Shown: in pieces, positions 29,639 to 37,472 of the stretch
Numbering within the stretch: position 1 is the first letter of the stretch
Layout: each line of letters opens with the position of its first letter
Source: Pseudomonadota bacterium
Lineage (GTDB): Bacteria; Myxococcota_A; UBA796; SXON01
Length of the DNA: 64,000 nucleotides
Direction of reading: 5' to 3'
NCBI GenBank assembly: GCA_030685065.1
Contig: JAUXQH010000022.1
Location: 62,001-126,000, forward strand
The notes under the pieces: model-generated
What the model was told of the DNA's origin: nothing
What the model saw: the letters and a program-made list of their open reading frames with translations, nothing else
Database searches by the model: none
Position numbers and translations under genes: made by a program

Positions 29639-31078
29639 TCAGAACGCCTCTCCCCACGCGGCCACCACGCCCCAGCCCTCTGGCCCCACCCCGATGTCCA
29701 GGCGCGTGACGTTGTAGCGATCGGGCGGCAGCACGATCCGCACGCCGCCGCCAGCGGTCACGTGCCAACCGTCCACCTTCGCGCCATCGACGAAGAGGGC
29801 GCCGTGGAGCGGCCCCCAGATGGCGTGGCGGTACTCGATCTGGCCGGCGAGGAGGGTGTCGCCGCGGAACCGCCCGGCCGGCAGCCCACGCAGCAGGTCG
29901 GCGCCGCCAGCGGAGGGGAGGCGGTAGAACGGCGCGTCGGTCGGCACGCGCGTGGCCGCGAGGCGGAGCGCGAGCGTGCCCCCGGCGAGGTCGGGCGCCG
30001 CGCGCGCGTCGGCCGAGAGCACGATGTAGGTGTAACTGCCCAGGTTCAGCTCGCCGGCGAGGCGAACGCGCGCCGTCGCGTCGCCGAGGGTGAGCGACGC
30101 GGTGGGGCCAGCCAGGACCGCCGGGCTCGCCGGAGTGGCGGCGCTGGCGTTGCTCGCCGGGAGCAGCGTGCTGTCGAACCACTCCACGCGGCCGACGGCG
30201 CCGACGCTCACGCCGAGCAGATCCCACTGGGGGGCGACCGCCGCCGAGAGCCGCGCCGTGGCGAGCTCGTAGGGGGTGGCGGCGCCGTCGACCCAGCGGT
30301 CGGCCACCGCGCGCGCCGCCCCCGCCCCGAAGGCCAGGCCGGGCCGCGTGGCGGTGAGGAGCGTGCCGCCGAACGAGAAGCCCCCGCGGGTGTCCGCGCC
30401 CCCGATCAGCTCGAGCCGGTGCCGCCTCCATCCGAGATCGGGGTGCGCGAACCGCAGCGTGAACCCGACGCCGGCGCCGGGCGCGCCGCCGACCCCGATG
30501 CCGACCACCCAGGTGCCGGGCGCGGGGGGAGCGCGTTGGCCGGTGGCCCGGATGCCGCGCCCCATCCCGTCGAGGGCGGCCGCGGGGAGCGCATCGAGCG
30601 CCGTGCGGTCCCCGGTAGCGACGGCGATCCGCGCGGCGGCCGGCCCCACGAGCGGCGAGGCGACGAGGAGCTCGGGCACCCGCGCGGGGTCCGCGCCGGT
30701 GAACGCGGGCATGAAGAGCTCCCAATCCGCCGCCGCGATGCCGCACCACGGCTCGCGCGCGGGGCAGTCGGAGAGGGCGCGATTGAGCTTCGCCTCGTGC
30801 ACGAACGGCGCGACGCTGCCGCCGAGCTGGAGCAGCCGGACGCGCGCCATCGCCTCGGTCGCGGCGGCGAGCGCGGGGTCGGGGACCCCCTCGGAGGCGT
30901 CGAGGGCCTCCCGCCACGCGGCGATCGCCCCGCCCCGATCGCCGCCCCACCACGCTTCGTCGCCGCGAGAGAGGGCGGCGAGCGGGTCCGCGGCCAGGGG
31001 GGCGTTCGCCTCGCCGGGTGCGGAGGCGCGGGCGATGCCCGCGAGCAGGAACAGGAGCAGCCCGGCGGCCCCCCGCAC
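29639..31078 (-). CDS. Omp85-superfamily-like outer-membrane protein with helical N-terminus
   Basis: This protein of about 479 residues starts at GTG 31078, giving a signal peptide (RGAAGLLLFLLAGIARASA). Residues roughly 30-190 are an alanine-rich helical region. The rest is a beta barrel whose end (GDTLLAGQIEYRHAIWGPL, VFVDGAKV-like, final Phe) resembles the Bac_surface_Ag barrel of BamA/TamA relatives. POTRA domains are not apparent. An upstream ATG at 31165 would place the N-terminus inside a DNA repeat array, giving an unlikely VIDKS/DRQLDRQ peptide. Confidence 0.75.
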   Translation of the reverse strand: MRGAAGLLLFLLAGIARASAPGEANAPLAADPLAALSRGDEAWWGGDRGGAIAAWREALDASEGVPDPALAAATEAMARVRLLQLGGSVAPFVHEAKLNRALSDCPAREPWCGIAAADWELFMPAFTGADPARVPELLVASPLVGPAAARIAVATGDRTALDALPAAALDGMGRGIRATGQRAPPAPGTWVVGIGVGGAPGAGVGFTLRFAHPDLGWRRHRLELIGGADTRGGFSFGGTLLTATRPGLAFGAGAARAVADRWVDGAATPYELATARLSAAVAPQWDLLGVSVGAVGRVEWFDSTLLPASNASAATPASPAVLAGPTASLTLGDATARVRLAGELNLGSYTYIVLSADARAAPDLAGGTLALRLAATRVPTDAPFYRLPSAGGADLLRGLPAGRFRGDTLLAGQIEYRHAIWGPLHGALFVDGAKVDGWHVTAGGGVRIVLPPDRYNVTRLDIGVGPEGWGVVAAWGEAF

Positions 31079-31082
31079 CGAC

Positions 31083-31249
31083 TTGTCGATCACGGAGGTC
31101 ACTTGTCGATCGAGTTGTCGATCACGCGCGGCCGGCGGGGTGGAGTTGTCGATCACGGGAGGCACTTGTCGATCGAGTTGTCGATCGCTCTACGAGCGCG
31201 AGGGTGACTTGTCGATCACGGAGGTCACTTGTCGATCGAGTTGTCGATC
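31083..31249. repeat. triplicated 63-bp repeat with nine TTGTCGATC motifs
   Basis: TTGTCGATC occurs nine times, at 31083, 31103, 31115, 31146, 31166, 31178, 31209, 31229 and 31241. The pattern is three groups of three with an exact 63-base period; within a group the starts are 20 and 12 bases apart. The array lies just upstream of the Omp85-like gene's preferred start, so it may be an operator or iteron-like site. From 31079 to 31494 there is no confident gene. Confidence 0.9.
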
Positions 31250-31439
31250 GCCGGCGACTTCGCCCGGCCGGTGGCCGCGCAACCCCGACGACACCTGGAC
31301 GCTCGCCGATCACATCGACGGCGCCGTGCCGATCGGTCCGCTCGAGCTCGAGCTCTCGATGGACGAGATCTACGAGGGAACCGACGAGGCCATGGCCCGC
31401 GCGGCGGCGCAAGCCGCGGCCCCCGCGTTGCCCGAGTAG
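31209..31439 (+). CDS. possible small ORF or gene remnant
   Basis: After the repeats, a rightward frame (from TTG 31209, preceded by GAGGGTGAC) encodes a sensible acidic end: WTLADHIDGAVPIGPLEL, then a MDEIYEGTDEA segment and an alanine-rich tail to TAG 31439. GC at third positions is high, as in real genes here. The N-terminal part is only translated repeat. It may be a short protein or the tail of a decayed gene. I recognise no family. Confidence 0.35.
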   Translation: MSITEVTCRSSCRSPATSPGRWPRNPDDTWTLADHIDGAVPIGPLELELSMDEIYEGTDEAMARAAAQAAAPALPE

Positions 31440-31494
31440 CGGTCCCTCCCGGCGATGCGGGCGCCCGTGCGCCCGTGAAGCCGGCCTGCTCTCC

Positions 31495-32994
31495 TCACTC
31501 CTCCGGCTCGGCCTGCAGATACCCGAGGGCCTCGAGCTGCGCGCGCGTGTCGTCCGCGAGGGTGATGCCGACGGCGGTGCGCGGCCCCTCGTAGCGGAGC
31601 AGCCCCGCGGCGGGGGCGGTGACGACGCCCCGGAACGGTGGAGAGGCGTCCAGGTAGACGCTCGCGTCCGACGGGTAGAGGCCGAAGCGCGCGGGACCGA
31701 CGAGGGACTGGCCGACCCGGGCGTTGCCGCTCCAGAGCAGGCCGAGCGTGCGGACGGTGCCGCCGTCCGCGACCCAGTGTTCGCCGAGCAGGGGCCACAG
31801 TTGCTGCTCGAGGGCGTCGGCCTGAGCGCTGTCGGCGCTCCCGTGCTCCTCGCGCGGGTCGGTCGTCAGGTCGAACACGGTGCGCTGGCCGTCGGTCAGG
31901 TCGAGGTCGAGCCGCCGATCCTGCGTGGCGATGGAGAGGCGCGCCGAGTCGAAGCGACTGGTCTCCGCGATGAAGGTACGGTCGGGGACGGCGCCACGGA
32001 GGTCCACCCCGGGGCCGTGCGGCCAGGAGACGCCGGCCATCGCGGCGATCGTCGCGGCCAGGTCGATGGTGCCGGCGCGCTCGGTGCGAACCGCGGCCTC
32101 GATCCCCGGCCCGGCCACGAGGAGCGGGATCTCGAGGGCCTCACGGTAGAGGGTGTGGGCGTGGCCCCAGCTCCCGCGCTCGCCGAATTCCTCGCCGTGG
32201 TCGGCGGTGACGATCCAGTACGCGGGGCGATCGGAGTCGTCCCAGGCCTCCTTCAGGCGGCCGATCGCGTTGTCGACATAGGCGATGCCCTCGTCGTATT
32301 GCGCGACCTGGTGCTCCATCCGCTTCGCGCTCAGCGGCCGCTTCTGGAAGTAGCGGTACGAGTGGTACCGCATCTCCTCGGGGGTGCCGACGCGGTCGAA
32401 CTTCTCGTCCCAAGGGGTGGGCGGGAGGTAGGGATAATGCACGTCGTAGATGTGGATGAACAAGAAAAGCGGCGCGCCGCTCCCCTTCTCCTTGGCGAGG
32501 AGCAGGGCGTCCTCCACCAGCGTCTCGACGCGGACCGGGTGCGCGAGGTTGTCGTGCTCGGCGATGCCGTAGTCCTTGAAGGTGCCGAACCCGCGCGAGA
32601 AGCCGTAGCCGCCCGACACGTAGATGGTCGAGACGAACCCGGCCGTGGTGTAGCCGGCGTTCGACAGGGCTTCCTGCACGAGCGGCACGTCCGGCGCGAG
32701 CGCGATGTCGTCCTCGACGACGTTGTGCTCGGTGGGCCAGCGCCCGGTGAGCATCGTCATGTGCGAGGGGAGGGTCCACGGGGAGGCGGCGCGGGCGCCC
32801 ACGAAGCGGAGGCCCCGCCGCGCGAGGCGATCCAGGTTGGGGCTGGTGGTCCGGTCGTAACCGTAGGCCGAAAGGTGGTCCGCGCGGAGCGAGTCGATGC
32901 TGATGAGCACGATGTCGGGGCGCGCCGCATCGCCCTTGGGCAGGGGGCCCGGGCAGCCCAGGAGGAGCGGGAGAAGCACGCTCGCGCTCACCAT
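31495..32994 (-). CDS. sulfatase-like (alkaline phosphatase superfamily) lipoprotein
   Basis: This 499-residue protein has a lipobox-like LLLGC (Cys14), the metal motif PDIVLISIDSLRADH, and TADHGEEFGERGSWGHAH. In place of the sulfatase C/S-x-P-S-R motif it has WTLPSHMTMLTG, putting Thr74 at the nucleophile position. It therefore lacks a formylglycine cysteine and may be a phosphatase, phosphotransferase or other hydrolase of the superfamily. The start ATG 32994 overlaps the upstream GT39-like gene's stop (ATGGTGA), so the two are coupled and probably act on the same envelope glycan or lipid. Confidence 0.87.
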   Translation of the reverse strand: MVSASVLLPLLLGCPGPLPKGDAARPDIVLISIDSLRADHLSAYGYDRTTSPNLDRLARRGLRFVGARAASPWTLPSHMTMLTGRWPTEHNVVEDDIALAPDVPLVQEALSNAGYTTAGFVSTIYVSGGYGFSRGFGTFKDYGIAEHDNLAHPVRVETLVEDALLLAKEKGSGAPLFLFIHIYDVHYPYLPPTPWDEKFDRVGTPEEMRYHSYRYFQKRPLSAKRMEHQVAQYDEGIAYVDNAIGRLKEAWDDSDRPAYWIVTADHGEEFGERGSWGHAHTLYREALEIPLLVAGPGIEAAVRTERAGTIDLAATIAAMAGVSWPHGPGVDLRGAVPDRTFIAETSRFDSARLSIATQDRRLDLDLTDGQRTVFDLTTDPREEHGSADSAQADALEQQLWPLLGEHWVADGGTVRTLGLLWSGNARVGQSLVGPARFGLYPSDASVYLDASPPFRGVVTAPAAGLLRYEGPRTAVGITLADDTRAQLEALGYLQAEPEE

Positions 32995-34349
32995 GTCCCC
33001 CACGCGGGCCAGCTCGCCGGCAGGAACCACAGCATGAGGACGAGGAGGATTCCGGTGACGACGATCGTGACGGCCAGGCGCCCGGGGCTCGCGCGCAGGG
33101 CCGCCCAGGCGCCCCTCGGGTCCGCGAGCAGCGCGCCCGCATAGACCATCCAGAGCGGCTCCAGCGGCACGCGATAGCGCGTGAGCCCCGCGAGGAGCGT
33201 GATGGCGCCTACGTGGTAGAGCACGACCAGCGCCGCGGTGACCATGTACCAGCCCTTGCCGCGCGCCCCGAACCCGATCGTGCCGCCGACCAGCGTCACG
33301 AACGAAAACGCGACGACGAGGCCGATGATCGCCTCGTCCACGGCGTCGGGCAGCCCGCGCCACCGCCCCCAGCGGAGATGGCGAGTGAGGAAGCTGTGCG
33401 GGGCGACGAGCTGCGCGGCACGCTCCGGCATCCGCGCGACGAACTCGACAGGGTGCGCCAGGATCCACGCCTTGCCCTGGGCAGTCTCGCAGGCGTCCTG
33501 GAGGACGGGGTCCTTTCCGTGCGTGCAGTGCTTTCGCCCCTGCTTCGTCGCCCTGTCGTACGCTCGCTTCGAGAGCGTGCCGTTTCCCCAGTCGAACGTC
33601 ATCGGGGGAAAGTCGTTGTTTCCGAGCCACATCATCTGGCCGAGCGTGCGGTCGGAGACGACGACCCCCTCGAACTTGTGGGTGGCGTAAGCGCTGTAGG
33701 GCGCCACGGTCAGCGCCGCGGCGAGCATGCAGACGGCCGCTCCGGCCCAGGCCGACTTGTCGCGCCAGCGGCCCCACACCAGCGCGATCGCGAAGATGGG
33801 GAGCATGTACGTGGCGACCCCGCGAAAGAGCACGCACAGCCCGGCGAGCACGCCGGGGGCCCAGGCGCGATCGAGCCCGCCGCCACGCGCCCATCGCAGC
33901 GCGAGGAGCGCGGCGAGCAGGAGCCCCGAATACAGGATCTCGCTCCACAAGCTCCCGGTGTAGAAGACGAGCGTGGGGGAGAGCGCGTACGTCCACGCGG
34001 CGATGCGGGCCGCGGGCACCCCGAATTCGCCGTGGGTGAGCTCGTAGAGCATGCCGATGCTCACCAGCGCGACGGCGAGCTGGGAGACCTGCACCGCCCC
34101 CGGGTAGCCGAAGAGGAGCCCGTGCAACGCCATGAGCGTCGGGTACGCGGGGGCCCACAACCAGCCGTTGGTGCCGATCATGCCCTCCCCCGACATGATG
34201 GAGCGCGCGATCTCTTCGTAGGTGCACTCGTCGCGCACACAGGGCTTGTCGATCCAGAGGAGCATCGGGACGACGCGCAGGAGGAAGCCCACCGCGATGG
34301 CCCACAGGAGCACGTGGTCCTGACGGAGCTCCCGCAGGCGGGCGATCAC
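32988..34349 (-). CDS. GT39/PMT-like polytopic membrane glycosyltransferase
   Basis: This 453-residue inner-membrane protein has about ten hydrophobic helices. Near the N-terminus, LWIDKPCVRDECTYEEIARSI carries the acidic Asp-Glu pair expected in the first periplasmic loop of ArnT/PMT-type glycosyltransferases that use polyprenyl-phosphate sugars. GWLWAPAYPTLMAL and LTRYRVPLEPLWMVYA also fit the family. It is coupled to the sulfatase-like lipoprotein. The sugar and acceptor are unknown. Confidence 0.82.
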   Translation of the reverse strand: MIARLRELRQDHVLLWAIAVGFLLRVVPMLLWIDKPCVRDECTYEEIARSIMSGEGMIGTNGWLWAPAYPTLMALHGLLFGYPGAVQVSQLAVALVSIGMLYELTHGEFGVPAARIAAWTYALSPTLVFYTGSLWSEILYSGLLLAALLALRWARGGGLDRAWAPGVLAGLCVLFRGVATYMLPIFAIALVWGRWRDKSAWAGAAVCMLAAALTVAPYSAYATHKFEGVVVSDRTLGQMMWLGNNDFPPMTFDWGNGTLSKRAYDRATKQGRKHCTHGKDPVLQDACETAQGKAWILAHPVEFVARMPERAAQLVAPHSFLTRHLRWGRWRGLPDAVDEAIIGLVVAFSFVTLVGGTIGFGARGKGWYMVTAALVVLYHVGAITLLAGLTRYRVPLEPLWMVYAGALLADPRGAWAALRASPGRLAVTIVVTGILLVLMLWFLPASWPAWGTW

Positions 34350-34505
34350 GGACGCCCGGGGTGCGTCGACACGCTCGACAAATCGGGACGAAGCGCGCGG
34401 ACCTCGGGCGCATCGGGACGATCGCGAAGGCGGGGCACCACTGCCGGCATGCCGAGGCCCCTAACGCGTGCCGTTCGGCGGATCCGTGCCTAGTCCTGGG
34501 ACACG

Positions 34506-35522
34506 ATGCTCGCGTACCTGCTCTGGTTGTACTTTCTCGTCGGGACCGCGTTGGGGGGCCCCACCTGGCGATCCGCGCCCACGCCGATGGTGGAGCGGCC
34601 CGCCGTCGCCGAACCGGCGGGAGGCTGGTGGTCCGAGGATGGGCAATACGCCCGGGTCCACGGGGGTGGGGGCGACATCGTCACCACCCGCCGCCTCGCG
34701 GATCACGCGGCCGCCGCCGTCCCCCGGATCGCGCACCGCCTCGGGGTGCCGGCGGGCGGCGCCATCGACATCTACCTCGCGCCGACCCAGGCCGACTTCG
34801 AGCGCATCCAGCCCGACACCCCGCCCGATTGGGCGGATGGCACCGCCTGGCCGCGCTGGGGCATGATCTTCCTGCGCGCCCCGTCGGCGCGCCCGGGCAC
34901 CGCGGAGCGGCTCGAGCAGGTCCTCGATCACGAGCTGGTGCACGTGCTCGTCGGCCGCGCGTTCGCGCCGCGCACGCCGCCGCGCTGGCTCCAGGAGGGA
35001 TTGGCCCAGTACTACAGCGGCGAGCTGGGCCCGAAGGTGAGCGCGGACCTGACGAGCGTGCTCTTCGGGCGGGACGAGCTGTTCTCCCTGACCCAGCTCT
35101 CCAGCGGCTTTCACGGCGGCGCGGCGCAGGCCCACCATGCCTACGCGGCCGCGGCCGACTTCGTGGGGTACCTCGGCACCACCTACGGCGAGGATTCGGT
35201 GGGGGCCCTCATCACCGAGATGGCCGCGGGCGCGAGCTTCTCCGACGCGTTGGCCACCGCCACCGGGAGCGATCTGGCGACGGTCGAGGCCGGCTGGCGC
35301 GGCCGGTGGAACGACCCCGCCCTCCTCGCGTCGGCGCTCGCGACGACCGATCTCTTGTGGGCGGGAGGCGGCATCCTCCTCATCCTCGGCGCGTGGCGCG
35401 CGCGTCGGCGCACCCGGAAGAAGCTGGAGGGTTGGGAGCGGGAGGAGGAGTGGCTCCGCGGGATGCAGGAGCGCATGAAGGAGCAGTGCGAGCCGGGTCC
35501 GTGCTCCACCTTCGTGAATTGA
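34506..35522 (+). CDS. membrane-anchored zinc metallopeptidase (peptidase MA-like)
   Basis: This 338-residue protein has an N-terminal hydrophobic signal (LAYLLWLYFLVGTALGG), a gluzincin active site with His142-Glu143-x-x-His146 (DHELVH) and the third ligand Glu164 (WLQEGLAQYYSG), and a C-terminal transmembrane helix (LLWAGGGILLILGAWRARRR) followed by a charged cytoplasmic tail. This matches peptidase MA family proteins. The catalytic domain is probably periplasmic. The upstream 34350-34505 gap contains no recognised site. Confidence 0.85.
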   Translation: MLAYLLWLYFLVGTALGGPTWRSAPTPMVERPAVAEPAGGWWSEDGQYARVHGGGGDIVTTRRLADHAAAAVPRIAHRLGVPAGGAIDIYLAPTQADFERIQPDTPPDWADGTAWPRWGMIFLRAPSARPGTAERLEQVLDHELVHVLVGRAFAPRTPPRWLQEGLAQYYSGELGPKVSADLTSVLFGRDELFSLTQLSSGFHGGAAQAHHAYAAAADFVGYLGTTYGEDSVGALITEMAAGASFSDALATATGSDLATVEAGWRGRWNDPALLASALATTDLLWAGGGILLILGAWRARRRTRKKLEGWEREEEWLRGMQERMKEQCEPGPCSTFVN

Positions 35523-35564
35523 GCGGCTGTCGGGGTTAGTCCGGGTGACCCGCTGGAGCCCCCC

Positions 35565-36767
35565 GTGCACCTCTCCGAACGCGCCCGAACCATCCAGGAA
35601 TCGGCCATCCGAAAGCTCGACGCGGCCGTGCTGCGCGCGAGCGGCGTGCACTTCCACCGGCTCAACATCGGCCAGCCCGACGTGCCGACCCCCCGCTCGG
35701 TGATGGACGCCCTGGCGAAGGAAGATGGGCCGGTGCTCGCCTACGGGCCCGCTTCGGGGCTCCCCGAGTGCCGCGCCGCCGCCGCCGCCTTCCATGCGAA
35801 GGTGAGCCCGGGCATCGGGCCCGAGCATGTCGTCGTCACGCAGGGCGGCTCCGAGGCGCTGCTTTTCGCGATGACGGCGCTGTGCGACCCGGGGGACGAG
35901 ATCCTCGTCCCCGAGCCCTACTACACCAACTACAACGGCTTTGCGACGGTGGCGGCGGCAAAGGTCGTGCCGCTGCGTACCCGCCTCGATGACGGCTTCG
36001 CCATCCCGTCGGATGACGTGCTCGACGCCGCCCTCACGCCGCGCACGCGCATGTTGCTCTTCTCCAACCCGGGCAACCCCACCGGCGCGGTGTACGGTGG
36101 GGACGAGCTCCGGCGCGTCGCGAAGTGGGCGAAGCGCAACGACATCTGGCTCGTGGCGGACGAGGTGTACCGGGCGATCTGGTTCAAGGAGGCCCCGCTC
36201 TCCGCCCTGCAGCTCGCCGGGCACGAGGATCACGTCATCCTCATCGACTCCACCTCCAAGACCTTCTCGGCGTGCGGCCTCCGGGTCGGCTTCCTCGTCT
36301 CGCGCAACCTCGCGCTGATGGAGCGCATCGAGCGCCTCGGCCAGGCCCGCCTCGGGCCCCAGCCCCGTGGCCAGCGCGCCGCGATCGCGGCGTTGTCCCT
36401 GCCCGAGAGCTACTACGACGAGGTCCGCGCCGCCTATCGCAGCCGGGTGGACGCGATGATGGACGCCCTCGCCCAGCTTCCCGGGGTGGCGTTCCACCGC
36501 CCCGAAGGCGCGTTCTACACGATGGCGCGCCTCCCGGTGGACGACACGGAGCGGTTCGCCCGCTTCCTCGTCGAGGAGTTCCGCGACCGCTCGACCGGCC
36601 AGGAGGAGAGCGTGGTGGTGGCGCCCGGCCCCGGCTTCTACGCCGACCCGCGGGACGGACGGGACGAGATCCGCCTCGCCGCGGTGCGGGAGGAGAAGGT
36701 GCTCCGGCGCGCGATCGAGGTGCTCGGGCGCGGGCTGGAGACGTACCGGGGGCGCGTGGCGGGGTAG
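35565..36767 (+). CDS. PLP-dependent class I/II aminotransferase
   Basis: This 400-residue fold-type I aminotransferase has the PLP lysine Lys232 (DSTSKTFSACGLRVG), FSNPGNPTGAVYGG, WLVADEVYRAIW, and the substrate arginine region near the C-terminus (RDEIRLAAV). It is most like aspartate/aromatic or alanine aminotransferases. It starts at GTG 35565 with GGAG at 35555-35558. It stands alone and no pathway genes are adjacent, so the substrate is not assigned. Confidence 0.9.
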   Translation: MHLSERARTIQESAIRKLDAAVLRASGVHFHRLNIGQPDVPTPRSVMDALAKEDGPVLAYGPASGLPECRAAAAAFHAKVSPGIGPEHVVVTQGGSEALLFAMTALCDPGDEILVPEPYYTNYNGFATVAAAKVVPLRTRLDDGFAIPSDDVLDAALTPRTRMLLFSNPGNPTGAVYGGDELRRVAKWAKRNDIWLVADEVYRAIWFKEAPLSALQLAGHEDHVILIDSTSKTFSACGLRVGFLVSRNLALMERIERLGQARLGPQPRGQRAAIAALSLPESYYDEVRAAYRSRVDAMMDALAQLPGVAFHRPEGAFYTMARLPVDDTERFARFLVEEFRDRSTGQEESVVVAPGPGFYADPRDGRDEIRLAAVREEKVLRRAIEVLGRGLETYRGRVAG

Positions 36768-36811
36768 CTCCGGGGGTTCGGCGGCGCCCGGGCGCCGAAA
36801 AACCCGGGCGA

Positions 36812-36849
36812 CCCAAAAACGAAGAGGGCCCCGCCGCGGCGGAGCCCTC
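36812..36849 (-). terminator. terminator for the poly-Asp lipoprotein gene
   Basis: GAGGGC-C-CCGCC (36824-36835) pairs with GGCGG-A-GCCCTC (36838-36849), an 11-bp stem with one mismatch. Read leftward it is followed by TTCGTTTTTGGG. A second GC palindrome with an A/T-run lies at 36784-36805. The aminotransferase may end here too, but has no T-run on its side. Confidence 0.65.
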
Positions 36850-36870
36850 CCGGTCAGCCGGCGGAGCCGA

Positions 36871-37407
36871 CTAGTAGTAGCAGGTGCTCCCGCTCCACTC
36901 GCCGACGAGGTTGTCGTCGTAGATGTCGATCCGGTTGTACGCGCCGGTCGCGACGACGTACTGGTCCGTGAAGCCGCAGTACCCGTACTCGTCGACGAAC
37001 GCGGTCTGCCAGTACACGCCGGACTCGATGTAGTACGACTCGGTGTCGCCGTAGCCCAGGTCGTTCCCCTCGAGCATCTCGTAGTAGGAGCCGCTCCCGA
37101 CGTCGAACTGGATCAAGTAGACGATGTCGTAGGAGCCCCAGTTGCTCACTTCGAGGTACCCGTAGTCGGTGTCGGTATCGGTGTCTGAGTCCGCGTCCGT
37201 GTCCGCGTCCGTGTCGGCATCCGTGTCCGCGTCCGTGTCCGCGTCCGTGTCCGCGTCGGAATCGGAGTCGGAGTCCGCGTCCGAGTCGGCGTCCGAATCC
37301 GCATCGGAGTCGGCGTCGGTGTCCGCGTCGGCTTCCTCCTCTTCCTTTGCGGGTGCGAAGAGGGAACAGCCGCCGAGCAGCAGGAACGAAAGGGAAAGGA
37401 TGCGCAT
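36871..37407 (-). CDS. lipoprotein with Asp-Thr/Ser repeat linker
   Basis: This 178-residue protein has signal peptide and lipobox LLLGGC, a Glu/Asp start, and about 55 residues (about 26-80) of alternating DADTDADSD units, then a Tyr- and Asp-rich domain with [20 protein letters not shown] and two cysteines near the C-terminus. Asp-rich spacers after a lipobox are typical of large-genome deltaproteobacterial surface lipoproteins, holding a domain away from the membrane. The C-terminal domain is not recognised. GGAG precedes ATG 37407. The repeat DNA is prone to slippage, so its length may vary between strains. Confidence 0.88.
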   Translation of the reverse strand: MRILSLSFLLLGGCSLFAPAKEEEEADADTDADSDADSDADSDADSDSDSDADTDADTDADTDADTDADTDADSDTDTDTDYGYLEVSNWGSYDIVYLIQFDVGSGSYYEMLEGNDLGYGDTESYYIESGVYWQTAFVDEYGYCGFTDQYVVATGAYNRIDIYDDNLVGEWSGSTCYY

Positions 37408-37433
37408 CGGTTCTCCAGAAGAAGTGCGGCGGG

Positions 37434-37463
37434 CCTATACCACGCCTTTTTTACAACTGGAAA
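37434..37463 (-). promoter_or_regulatory. candidate promoter of the poly-Asp lipoprotein gene
   Basis: On the minus strand TTTCCA (37463-37458) and TATAGG (37439-37434) are 18 bases apart with an A-run between, 27 bases before ATG 37407. The -10 is good and the -35 weak. Confidence 0.35.
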
Positions 37464-37472
37464 CGATCAACG

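Noticed and set aside
31083..31249. Repeat array as a CRISPR
   Set aside because: The whole 63-bp unit is repeated, including the parts that would be spacers, and no cas gene is present.
31018..33144. Long rightward frame across the repeats and sulfatase-like gene
   Set aside because: It is antisense to two coherent genes and contains translated repeat sequence only at its start.
34247..34256. Single TTGTCGATC copies elsewhere (also near 37638)
   Set aside because: They are isolated and encode Ile-Asp-Lys in real genes, so they are likely chance matches rather than sites.
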